This document shows positions 1 through 5,667 of a DNA stretch of 17,300 nt, piece by piece. A model generated the notes under the pieces. The model saw nothing but the letters and a program-made list of their open reading frames with translations, had not been told where the DNA came from and did not search any database. Numbering within the stretch: the first letter of the stretch is position 1; each line of letters opens with the position of its first letter. Both the position numbers and the translations under genes were made by a program. Origin of the DNA: Pseudomonadota bacterium (GTDB lineage: Bacteria; Pseudomonadota; Alphaproteobacteria; Rhizobiales; Devosiaceae); NCBI GenBank assembly GCA_023415605.1, contig JAEZKB010000193.1:1-17300 (forward strand), in the 5' to 3' direction.

Positions 1-50
1 CCGTAGACGAGGCCGTCGCGCTGGTCATTGCCTGGTTGCGGTCGGCTTAG
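1..50 (+). CDS. C-terminal end of an unidentified gene (partial)
   Basis: An open frame runs from the left edge (first whole codon at 3) to a TAG at 48-50 and gives a 15-residue tail ending ...VIAWLRSA. The helical, hydrophobic tail would suit the C-terminus of many enzymes, for example an alpha/beta hydrolase, but 15 residues cannot identify it. The next gene is on the opposite strand and its TAA uses 47-49, so the two reading frames would overlap tail to tail by four bases. That tight fit, plus the lack of any other feature here, is the only support for a real gene. Confidence 0.4.
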   Translation, partial: VDEAVALVIAWLRSA

Positions 51-490
51 GGCGCCAGCTCCGCTTCCAGCCGGTCGAGGTTTTCCTCGTTGCTGGGGAT
101 GCAGATCGGCGCCACTGCATCCCGCTCCGCCGCCGTGGGGAAACGCATGACGAAGGTCACCCGGGTACCCGTCCCTTCCGGCGCAAGGTCGAGCATGGCT
201 CGGAAAACATGCCCGCCGTGGTCGTAGACAATACGCCGGCCAGGGATGACCTCCACGAACGTGCTCTCGTTTGGAAAGCTCTGCCCATCCGGCCCGGTCA
301 TCAAGATGTGCCAGCGACCGCCTGGCTGCAGTTCGAACGTCTGCATCCGATTGGTGAACCCCTTGGGTCCCCACCAACGCTCCAGCCGCTGAGGGTCGGC
401 AAAGGCGGCATAGACCGCCTCCGGCGGTGTGTCTACGACTCTGGGACTGACGATGTCGCGCTCGGGGATGGTGACACTCAGATCGTCCAT
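47..490 (-). CDS. SRPBCC / AHSA1-like (START-fold) domain protein, second copy
   Basis: This 147-residue protein is one SRPBCC (Bet v1/START-like) domain of the AHSA1 type. The family signature is visible: an N-terminal 'P.EAVYAAFADPQRLERWWGP' region at about 22-42, a Gly-rich strand (LQPGGRW) near 55, and the late 'PEGTGTRVTF' strand near 104-113. Such domains form a hydrophobic cavity and bind lipids or other small hydrophobic ligands; the ligand here is unknown. Its ATG follows the stop of the upstream SRPBCC gene (494-946) after three bases, so translation is probably coupled. It is the last gene of an ArsR-SRPBCC-SRPBCC operon. It is clearly diverged from its neighbour, so the pair is an old duplication. 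No enzyme activity can be read from the sequence. Confidence 0.85.
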   Translation of the reverse strand: MDDLSVTIPERDIVSPRVVDTPPEAVYAAFADPQRLERWWGPKGFTNRMQTFELQPGGRWHILMTGPDGQSFPNESTFVEVIPGRRIVYDHGGHVFRAMLDLAPEGTGTRVTFVMRFPTAAERDAVAPICIPSNEENLDRLEAELAP

Positions 491-493
491 GGT

Positions 494-946
494 TCAGTCC
501 GCCAGCGACAGGCCGAGTGCGTCCATAAGGGCGTTGGTCCCCTCTTCGCGCTGCTGCACGGTGTCGAGGCCGTCGAGGAAGGCCCCGTGTTCGACAACCG
601 TCATCCTCGTGCCGGTGCCCTCGGGCTCGATCTCTACGGTGGCGAGCGACACCGAGATGCGCTGGCCGTTCATGGTCATCTCGTAGGTATAGATGATGCG
701 CTGGTCGGGGATGATGTCCTGATAGCGCACGTCGAAGGTGAACAGGTCATTGCCCATCTTGCCCGCGTTGTACTCGCGGCCACCGACCTTGAACTCGAAG
801 ATGTCGTTGGGATCGTTCTCCTTGGGCGTGCCGAACCACTTGCGCTTGAACTCGGGGTTGGCCCAGGCCTTGAAGACGCGGGCGGGATTGGCCGGGTAGC
901 TGCGGGTGACAGTGAAAGAGCCATGGGCAATGGAGCGTTCGGTCAT
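494..946 (-). CDS. SRPBCC / AHSA1-like (START-fold) domain protein, first copy
   Basis: This 150-residue single-domain protein is of the AHSA1/SRPBCC family. It has the N-terminal helix motif 'PARVFKAWANPEFKRKWFG' at about 21-39, a Gly-containing turn (KVGGREY) near 54, and the C-terminal 'PEGTGTRMTVVEHGAF' strand that leads into the closing helix. Proteins of this type are commonly co-transcribed with an ArsR-like repressor, as here (arsR lies 69 bases upstream). The start is well supported: AAAGGAG lies about eight bases before the ATG at 946. The 5-bp arms CTTTG/CAAAG (956-970) overlap that ribosome-binding site and could form a weak hairpin. The role is likely binding or modifying a small hydrophobic ligand; this is family-level inference only. 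Confidence 0.87.
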   Translation of the reverse strand: MTERSIAHGSFTVTRSYPANPARVFKAWANPEFKRKWFGTPKENDPNDIFEFKVGGREYNAGKMGNDLFTFDVRYQDIIPDQRIIYTYEMTMNGQRISVSLATVEIEPEGTGTRMTVVEHGAFLDGLDTVQQREEGTNALMDALGLSLAD

Positions 947-1015
947 GTCATTCTCCTTTGTAAGTCAAAGCTTCGCCGTCGCTGCCACTCGGGCTCGCGT
1001 CGGCAGCTGGAAATC

Positions 1016-1360
1016 TCAGTCTTCGTCACCCTCGGTGGCGGCGAGGAAGTCCCCCAGCCGGTCGAGCCGTCGCTCCCACTGGATGCGGCGGTCGTTGATC
1101 CACTTCTCCGCCAGGCTCATGGCCCCCGGATCGATGGTGCAGGTCCGCACACGACCGACCTTTTCGGACCGCACGAGCCCGGATTGCTCGAGCACCTGAA
1201 GGTGCTGCACCACGGCGGGCAGCGACATGTCGAAAGGCTTAGCAAGTTCGCTGACCGAAGCCGGTCCCCGGCTCAACCGATCGACCATCATCCGGCGTGT
1301 AGGGTCGGCGAGAGCCTGGAACATCAGATCGAGCGAAGGGTTGGCTGATTGGTTAAGCAT
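1016..1360 (-). CDS. ArsR-family (SmtB/ArsR-type) winged-helix repressor
   Basis: This 114-residue winged-helix regulator begins MLNQSANPSLDLMFQALADP, followed by 'TRRMMVDRLSRGPASVSELA' and the recognition-helix region 'MSLPAVVQHLQVLEQSGLV', the classic ArsR arrangement. I see no Cys pair of the metal-sensing ELCVC type, so it is probably not a metal sensor. Regulators next to SRPBCC/AHSA1 genes generally lack metal sites. An in-frame TTG at 1402 would add 14 residues, but the ATG at 1358-1360 fits the family's usual N-terminus and lies just downstream of a good promoter. A perfect GTTAAG/CTTAAC inverted repeat overlaps the start codon, which suggests autorepression of this gene and the two SRPBCC genes behind it. 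Confidence 0.9.
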   Translation of the reverse strand: MLNQSANPSLDLMFQALADPTRRMMVDRLSRGPASVSELAKPFDMSLPAVVQHLQVLEQSGLVRSEKVGRVRTCTIDPGAMSLAEKWINDRRIQWERRLDRLGDFLAATEGDED

Positions 1361-1369
1361 AGACTTAAC
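1352..1369 (-). promoter_or_regulatory. Candidate ArsR operator (inverted repeat on the start codon)
   Basis: A perfect 6-bp inverted repeat, GTTAAG-N6-CTTAAC, spans the ATG of the ArsR gene and touches the predicted -10 element. Small dimeric winged-helix repressors bind such palindromes. Its place over the promoter and transcription start would give direct steric repression. The repeat is seen in the sequence; its role as operator is inferred. Confidence 0.55.
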
Positions 1370-1395
1370 TATCGTTTGGCTGGACGGTTTGTCAA
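1368..1395 (-). promoter_or_regulatory. Candidate sigma-70 promoter of the ArsR-SRPBCC operon
   Basis: On the minus strand a consensus -35 hexamer TTGACA (1390-1395) is followed, after 16 bases, by GATAGT (1368-1373, four of six matches to TATAAT). Transcription would start near 1360-1361, at the A of the ATG, which would make a leaderless mRNA. This also argues against the upstream TTG start at 1402, which would lie before the promoter's start point. Confidence 0.5.
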
Positions 1396-1404
1396 CCGGC
1401 AACT

Positions 1405-2001
1405 TCAGCGTGCGGGAAAGACCGGCAGACCGGGATGCGCGCTGTCGCGATGATCCACGGAAATAGCCGAGCTATGCTCCGGGCAGCTGAAATGGGCGGA
1501 CGGCGGTTCGCCCGGCCGGTCGCCGGGCACATCGCCATAGAAGACGACGGGCGGTACGAGGTTCAACCGCGGCTCGTCCACAGTGCAGCGGGCCTGGATC
1601 ACCGTGCCGTAGAGCAACCTCGTCTCGATCCCGGCCTCGCGCATGGCTTTTTCAATTGGTTGCAGGTGATGGCAGGTTGCGAGCCGAGCCGTATCGGTCG
1701 CATGGGCCTTCTGCTGAGCCACCTGTTCGTCGAAAGCTTTGCGCTCGGCCGCCGTGGGCCTGCGGCCGAGCGAGGTCTGGAACAGGAAGGGCCGCCTGGC
1801 CCAGCCACCCTGCTTGCCGATCGCCCAGATCAGCGTGCCCAGTGACAACAGCACGACGAGGCCGGCGAAGGGCAGGTAAGGCGACAGCAGCGAGCCGCCT
1901 TCGTAGATCTCGAAGCCATAGCCGATGCCGAAGACGAAGCCCGATGCGACCAGTACCAAGCAGGCGACGAAGGCCAACTGTCGCAGGCGATCGGCGGACA
2001 T
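1405..2001 (-). CDS. Hypothetical protein with two predicted membrane segments
   Basis: This 198-residue protein is not recognised as a known family. Residues of about 8-28 (LAFVACLVLVASGFVFGIGY) and 41-63 (LPFAGLVVLLSLGTLIWAIG) are hydrophobic enough to be membrane segments. They are followed by a basic stretch and a soluble C-terminal domain. The soluble part contains two Cys (near 109 and 138) plus a third in the tail, and a Pro-rich 'GDVPGDRPGEPP' stretch. The start ATG has an upstream GAAGGAGC at a rather long spacing of about ten bases. The gene begins 15 bases after the SDR gene and is probably co-transcribed with it. It ends just before the ArsR promoter. The far C-terminal tail is poorly structured and may vary between relatives. 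Confidence 0.7.
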   Translation of the reverse strand: MSADRLRQLAFVACLVLVASGFVFGIGYGFEIYEGGSLLSPYLPFAGLVVLLSLGTLIWAIGKQGGWARRPFLFQTSLGRRPTAAERKAFDEQVAQQKAHATDTARLATCHHLQPIEKAMREAGIETRLLYGTVIQARCTVDEPRLNLVPPVVFYGDVPGDRPGEPPSAHFSCPEHSSAISVDHRDSAHPGLPVFPAR

Positions 2002-2016
2002 CGGCCGGCCGCTCCT

Positions 2017-3006
2017 TCAGGCGCCCAGCGCAGCCTGATCGGCGATGATGCGGTCGATCAGCGGATCGAGATCCTGGTTGACCGGCGTCTTGGCATCGAG
2101 GCGTTTCTTGAGGTGCTTGATGCACTCGGAGAGAATTTTGTCGAGATCGGTCTCGCAGGTGAAGTCGCCGGCAACATTCTTGATCTTCGAATTGTCGAAG
2201 AGCGTCGTATAGGTCTTGTCGCCGAGCAGCGGCCCGATCCAGTCGGGCTTGTAACGGATCAGCGTATCGGTCGGCACGTGGGCGATCTTGGTCTCGACGC
2301 CGATCGCCTTGCCGATGCTGAGATAGATGGCGTCCCAGGTGAAGCCGACATCGCCGGTGATGTGGAAATCCTCGCCCAGTGCAGCCTGGTTGCCGAAGAG
2401 CTTGACATAAGGCTTGGCGAAGTCTTCGGAGCGGGTGACCGTCCAGATCGCGGTGCCGTCGCCGGCGACGATCACGGGCTTGCCCGCCAGCATGCGGAGA
2501 GCAACGCTGTCGCCTTCGTTGAGCATGGTTGGGAGCCCGGTGCGCGTGGTATGGCTGGGCCGCACATTCGTCCAGGGCAGGTCCTTGGCCGCCTTCATCA
2601 GGTTCTCGCAGGCTATCTTGGCCTGGCTATAGGGCCAGTAGGGATTGGCCGCCGGCGTTTTGGCCTCCGAGGTGATGTAGGCGAAGGGATGCTTCTGGTA
2701 GACCGAGGCCGACGAAATGAAGATGTATTGCCCGACCTTGCCGGCGAAGGTACGGATATCCTGCTCCATCTGCTCGGGGGTGAAGACCATAAACTGGTTG
2801 ACCACGTCCCACTTGGTCTCGCCGAGCTGCGCGTAGCTCGCCGGGTCTTTCATGTCGCCGACGATCGAGGTCACGCCTTTGGGCAACGCCTCGTCACGCT
2901 GGCCGCGGTTGAACACCGACACCTTGTGGCCCGCGGCGAGCGCCAGCTCGACGCATGGCAGCGAAATCTGGCCGGTACCGCCGACGAACAGAACATTGAG
3001 CGACAT
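2017..3006 (-). CDS. NAD(P)-dependent epimerase/dehydratase-type SDR protein
   Basis: This 329-residue protein is of the extended/atypical short-chain dehydrogenase superfamily. The N-terminal Rossmann signature is FVGGTGQIS (about 7-15), followed by an acidic/polar end of beta-2 (VFNRGQ). The active-site pair is YSQAK (Tyr126, Lys130), and the upstream 'FISSASVY' (about 96-103) supplies the catalytic Ser/Thr region. The length fits sugar-nucleotide epimerase-like or isoflavone-reductase-like members. The substrate cannot be read. GAGGAGG lies about six bases before the ATG. The gene lies 59 bases after the 90-residue hypothetical gene and 15 bases before the membrane protein gene. A weak promoter-like pair (TTGCCT, then TAGGGT) lies in that 59-base gap, so it may have its own promoter. 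Confidence 0.88.
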   Translation of the reverse strand: MSLNVLFVGGTGQISLPCVELALAAGHKVSVFNRGQRDEALPKGVTSIVGDMKDPASYAQLGETKWDVVNQFMVFTPEQMEQDIRTFAGKVGQYIFISSASVYQKHPFAYITSEAKTPAANPYWPYSQAKIACENLMKAAKDLPWTNVRPSHTTRTGLPTMLNEGDSVALRMLAGKPVIVAGDGTAIWTVTRSEDFAKPYVKLFGNQAALGEDFHITGDVGFTWDAIYLSIGKAIGVETKIAHVPTDTLIRYKPDWIGPLLGDKTYTTLFDNSKIKNVAGDFTCETDLDKILSECIKHLKKRLDAKTPVNQDLDPLIDRIIADQAALGA

Positions 3007-3065
3007 GAAGTTCCTCCTCTAGACGGTCAGCACCCTAGGAAGGATTTTTGAACAGGCAAGCGATT

Positions 3066-3338
3066 TCAGGCCGCCTCTGGCCTCGCTTCACGGACGAAAT
3101 CGATGACCTTCTCGACCGGCATCTCGCAAGGCCGTAGAGCCGGATCGCCGTGATCGGGCTCATAGAGGTTGAGGCTGACGAAATCGGTGCCGCCAAGCTC
3201 CTCGGCGTAGAGCTTCCGGCTCCTGCCACCCGCATGGCTGGTATTGGACACGCCGTAGCGGCGGCCACGGAAGCTCGCGGTGAAATAGCCCTGCGGCCAT
3301 GCCACGAGGGTTTGTCGCATGATCTCCGCCGGGCTCAT
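3066..3338 (-). CDS. Conserved hypothetical protein, 90 residues
   Basis: This small soluble protein has a clearly constrained sequence: aromatic and Gly/Arg-rich in the middle (WPQGYFTASFRGRRYGVSNT), then 'HAGGRSRKLYAEELGG', and a C-terminal 'PCEMPVEKVIDFV' helix. I cannot name the family with confidence. It starts at an ATG that shares one base with the stop of the preceding secreted-protein gene (TGATG, 3336-3340), so translation is likely coupled. The compact Arg/Gly core without a signal peptide suggests a cytoplasmic protein, possibly nucleic-acid or nucleotide binding, but that is speculation. Confidence 0.75.
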   Translation of the reverse strand: MSPAEIMRQTLVAWPQGYFTASFRGRRYGVSNTSHAGGRSRKLYAEELGGTDFVSLNLYEPDHGDPALRPCEMPVEKVIDFVREARPEAA

Positions 3339-3622
3339 CAGAAGCTCGGCACGATGGGTATGGTCGGCAGGTTCTGCTGGGCGCGGTTGAGCTGTTCGTT
3401 GAGGCGGATCTGCAGCTCCAACTGGCGCAGCTGGCCGTCGATCTGCTGCTGGAACTGCTGCTGGCGCACCGCGGCATCGAGCTCTTTCTGCCGGCAGACG
3501 GCCAGCGCCGTCTGATTGGCGGTGTAACCGCTATCGGCATCGTCGGGCAGGCTGCGGCACTGGGCCGAGGCACTGGCAATGCCGGCCAGAACGAGCAGCG
3601 ATGCGAGAACAAAGGGGCGCAT
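3338..3622 (-). CDS. Small secreted Gln-rich protein, function unknown
   Basis: This is a 94-residue protein beginning MRPFVLASLLVLAGIASASA, a typical Sec signal peptide with likely cleavage after ASA at about residue 20. The mature part has two Cys (about 22 and 43) that could form one disulfide. A Gln/Leu/Arg-rich amphipathic stretch (about 51-85, with 'RQQQFQQQIDGQLRQLELQ') probably forms a coiled coil, and the tail is Pro-rich. A longer frame goes up to 3718, but only the start at 3622 places the signal peptide at the N-terminus. No Shine-Dalgarno sequence is visible; instead a promoter-like pair ends six bases before the ATG. The gene overlaps the next one by one base and is divergent from the DUF4342 gene. 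A periplasmic location is inferred. Confidence 0.72.
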   Translation of the reverse strand: MRPFVLASLLVLAGIASASAQCRSLPDDADSGYTANQTALAVCRQKELDAAVRQQQFQQQIDGQLRQLELQIRLNEQLNRAQQNLPTIPIVPSF

Positions 3623-3628
3623 GAACCC

Positions 3629-3657
3629 AATATGGGCAGTCAAATGCGGCGCGGCAA
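3629..3657 (-). promoter_or_regulatory. Possible promoter of the secreted-protein operon
   Basis: On the minus strand TTGCCG (3652-3657) and CATATT (3629-3634) are spaced by 17 bases. The -10-like element ends six bases before the ATG at 3622, so the transcript would have almost no leader. Each hexamer is an imperfect match, so this is a weak call. Confidence 0.32.
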
Positions 3658-3716
3658 CGACCTTGAGCTGGATCAACGCCGTCACTGTCCCCATATGCGA
3701 CGCCAAGGAGCAACCC

Positions 3717-4064
3717 ATGGAGGTTCAGATGACCGAGGATCGCAAATCCGGCTGGCAAACGTTCACCGAGGAAATCGAGGTGTCCGGCCAGCAATTACTC
3801 AACGAGATCAACCGACTGATCGCGGAAGGCAATGTCCACAAGCTCAACGTCAAGGCGGCTGATGGCGAGGTGTTCCTCTCCATCCCGCTAACCGGCGGTG
3901 TGGTGGCCGGCGGCCTTGTTGCGCTGACAGCACCGTGGCTCGCCATCATCGCGGGCGTCGCGGGCCTCGTCACCAACGTGAAACTCGAGGTGGTGCGAAC
4001 AGCGCCCCCCGAAGGCGAAACACCGGAGCCGTCCAAGGAAGAGCAGGTTCCGCCGGGCGCGTGA
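3717..4064 (+). CDS. DUF4342 family protein
   Basis: This 115-residue protein matches the DUF4342 pattern. It has an N-terminal 'TFTEEIEVSGQQLLNEINRLIAEGN' helix region (about 13-37), a short strand segment with 'EVFLSIPLTGGV', a hydrophobic Gly/Ala-rich stretch (about 60-86) that may insert in the membrane, and a charged Pro/Glu-rich tail. The function of the family is unknown. Two starts are possible. The ATG at 3717 has AAGGAG six bases upstream. The ATG at 3729 gives the family-like MTED start and has GGAGG five bases upstream. I chose the first. The gene is divergent from the secreted-protein gene and convergent with the DUF1127 gene. Confidence 0.85.
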   Translation: MEVQMTEDRKSGWQTFTEEIEVSGQQLLNEINRLIAEGNVHKLNVKAADGEVFLSIPLTGGVVAGGLVALTAPWLAIIAGVAGLVTNVKLEVVRTAPPEGETPEPSKEEQVPPGA

Positions 4065-4074
4065 GCCCGGCGGA
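4049..4074. terminator. Stem-loop between convergent genes, stop codon in the loop
   Basis: A perfect 10-bp GC-rich inverted repeat (TCCGCCGGGC / GCCCGGCGGA) has a 6-base loop that holds the TGA of the DUF4342 gene. There is no T-tract on either side, so it is not a textbook intrinsic terminator. It lies exactly between two convergent genes and could block read-through in both directions or protect 3' ends. Confidence 0.5.
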
Positions 4075-4080
4075 CCGTCG

Positions 4081-4332
4081 CTAGCGGCGGTCGATGGGTC
4101 GGATCGGATTGAGAAGGAGCGACCGCGAGCGATCGTTGAGGGCATCCTCAACGTCCCGCGGATCGATGCCCATGTCGCGCAGCATATGCGCGTCGTAGTT
4201 CGAGAGGTGGATCAGCACCTTTCGGCGGGCCTGGTGGCGGCGGTAGTCCACCAGCCTTTGAAAGGCGCTGGCGATCAGGCCGCTGGGCCTGGACAGCGCG
4301 ATCGGCTGACTGCTGGTTTCGGAAATGCTCAT
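4081..4332 (-). CDS. DUF1127 (YjiS-like) small Arg-rich protein
   Basis: This 83-residue protein has the DUF1127 core 'LIHLSNYDAHMLRDMGIDPRDV' (about 40-61), preceded by a basic helix (YRRHQARRK) and followed by an Arg-rich tail. In other alphaproteobacteria small DUF1127 proteins have been linked to RNA turnover and to phosphate and carbon metabolism through an Arg-rich RNA-binding domain. That role is family knowledge and is not shown here. GAGGAC lies five to six bases before the ATG. It ends 16 bases from the convergent DUF4342 gene and lies 79 bases downstream of the LuxR-type gene on the same strand. Confidence 0.88.
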   Translation of the reverse strand: MSISETSSQPIALSRPSGLIASAFQRLVDYRRHQARRKVLIHLSNYDAHMLRDMGIDPRDVEDALNDRSRSLLLNPIRPIDRR

Positions 4333-4358
4333 GGTATGTCCTCAATTCGGGTTCAGCC

Positions 4359-4406
4359 CCGGTGGAGCCCATCATGAGGAGACGTGGCGCAGCCCGCGTC
4401 CACCGG
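4359..4406. repeat. 8-bp inverted repeat between the LuxR-type and DUF1127 genes
   Basis: CCGGTGGA (4359-4366) and TCCACCGG (4399-4406) form perfect 8-bp arms separated by 32 bases. They could fold into a long hairpin in the RNA that runs from the LuxR-type stop to the DUF1127 start. It may act as a terminator for the upstream gene or a leader structure for DUF1127. No T-tract follows. Significance is uncertain. Confidence 0.35.
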
Positions 4407-4411
4407 ATGGT

Positions 4412-5599
4412 TTAGGCGGGGCGATCGGCTGAAAGCGGCCCGGCAAAGCCGGCGATGAGCTTTACCAGATCGGCCTGCCGCGCCGTGCCCGTCTTGGAGA
4501 AGATGCGGTGGAGATGCGTCTTCACCGTCGCCTCGCCAATGCCCAGTGCGTCGGCCGTTTCGCCGACGCCGCCCACCTGGGTTATGGTCAGCAGCACGCG
4601 AAGCTCGCTGAGCGTGAGGCCAAAAGCCTTGGCCATCAGTTCCGGCGCAGCCGGGACGTGCAGCGTCGTTGGATGCACGAACACCGCGGCCGTCGCCGCA
4701 TAGTGTGCGCCAGCCTCGCGGCGTGCGCCGGATGTCAGCGGTAGCACGTGGGCGACGAAGTGCGCGCCCATCCGCGTTTCGATCGGCACGGAAATGCCCC
4801 GAACACCGATGCCACCGCCGCTGGCGGCGGCCGCGAAACTTTCAGCCAAGGCAGCGGAGGCGGCCTTCTGCGTGGCGATCAGACGCCCATCGCGGATGAG
4901 CACGGCGTCGCCCTCGCTCACCAGTCGGTCGGCGGCGGCGTTAAGGTGGACGATCCGGCCCTGCCCATCGACAAGGATCATGCCGGCGGCGAGGCCATCG
5001 AGCGCTTCGCTGAAACTGGCCGCCTGCCGGCTGCCCTCTTCGATCACCTTGCCGATCAGCACGGCCCGCCGGATATGCGGCACGACGTGGCGCATGCGCT
5101 GGCGCATCAAGTCGTCCACCATGCCCTGGTCTACGTTGCGAAAGGTGCCGAACATGGCGGCCCACTGGCCACGCTTTTCAATCGGAGCGCTCAGGAAATC
5201 GACAATGCCCTGCGGCACGGCCCATTCCTTGTAGAAGCGGCTCTCGCGGAACTCGTCGATATCGAGGATTTCCTCGGTGCTGATCGCCTGCTCCAGCTCG
5301 GCATAGAGATGGCCGGCGGTCGCAGGGTCGAGGCGGGAGTAGGTCTCGAAATACTTAACGCCGTAGCCTTCCTCCAGTAGCCCGTCGGCATGGAAGATCT
5401 CGAATTGCGTGCCGGAGATGTTCTTGGCGTAGATGCCGGAGGAGTGACCGCCCAGATAGGTGGTCGTGGCGCGCAGCACGTCCGGCCACATCGCCGGGTC
5501 GATGGCAGCATCATAAATCGAGGCGATGAGCGCCGAGAGAGCCTCCGTATCGCGGTACGCAGTCAGGTCTGGTCGTCGGGCAACGGCAATCGATGACAC
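4412..5599 (-). CDS. LuxR-type HTH transcriptional regulator with PAS-like sensor region
   Basis: This is a 395-residue regulator. The C-terminal 60 or so residues (about 325-385) are a LuxR/GerE helix-turn-helix: 'GLTLSELRVLLTITQ', then 'TADALGIGEATVKTHLHRIFSKTG'. Upstream, about residues 197-297 look PAS-like ('ALDGLAAGMILVDGQGRIVHLN'). The N-terminal 190 residues are a mainly helical sensor region with no recognisable acyl-homoserine-lactone domain. The frame is open up to a GTG at 5608, but GGGAGG overlaps that codon; the in-frame GTG at 5597-5599 has it at a normal distance of about eight bases, so I chose the latter. It lies 68 bases downstream of pckA on the same strand. Ligand and targets are unknown. 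Confidence 0.87.
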   Translation of the reverse strand: MSSIAVARRPDLTAYRDTEALSALIASIYDAAIDPAMWPDVLRATTTYLGGHSSGIYAKNISGTQFEIFHADGLLEEGYGVKYFETYSRLDPATAGHLYAELEQAISTEEILDIDEFRESRFYKEWAVPQGIVDFLSAPIEKRGQWAAMFGTFRNVDQGMVDDLMRQRMRHVVPHIRRAVLIGKVIEEGSRQAASFSEALDGLAAGMILVDGQGRIVHLNAAADRLVSEGDAVLIRDGRLIATQKAASAALAESFAAAASGGGIGVRGISVPIETRMGAHFVAHVLPLTSGARREAGAHYAATAAVFVHPTTLHVPAAPELMAKAFGLTLSELRVLLTITQVGGVGETADALGIGEATVKTHLHRIFSKTGTARQADLVKLIAGFAGPLSADRPA

Positions 5600-5667
5600 C
5601 GAACCCACCTCCCGGGTTTAGCCGGGCGGTGGGAATAGCGGGGCAATTCTGAAGCCAGGATGAACGG

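Noticed and set aside
209..1348. Plus-strand 379-codon frame opposite the two SRPBCC genes and arsR
   Set aside because: Three recognisable domains are encoded on the minus strand with good starts and spacing; the plus frame has no family features.
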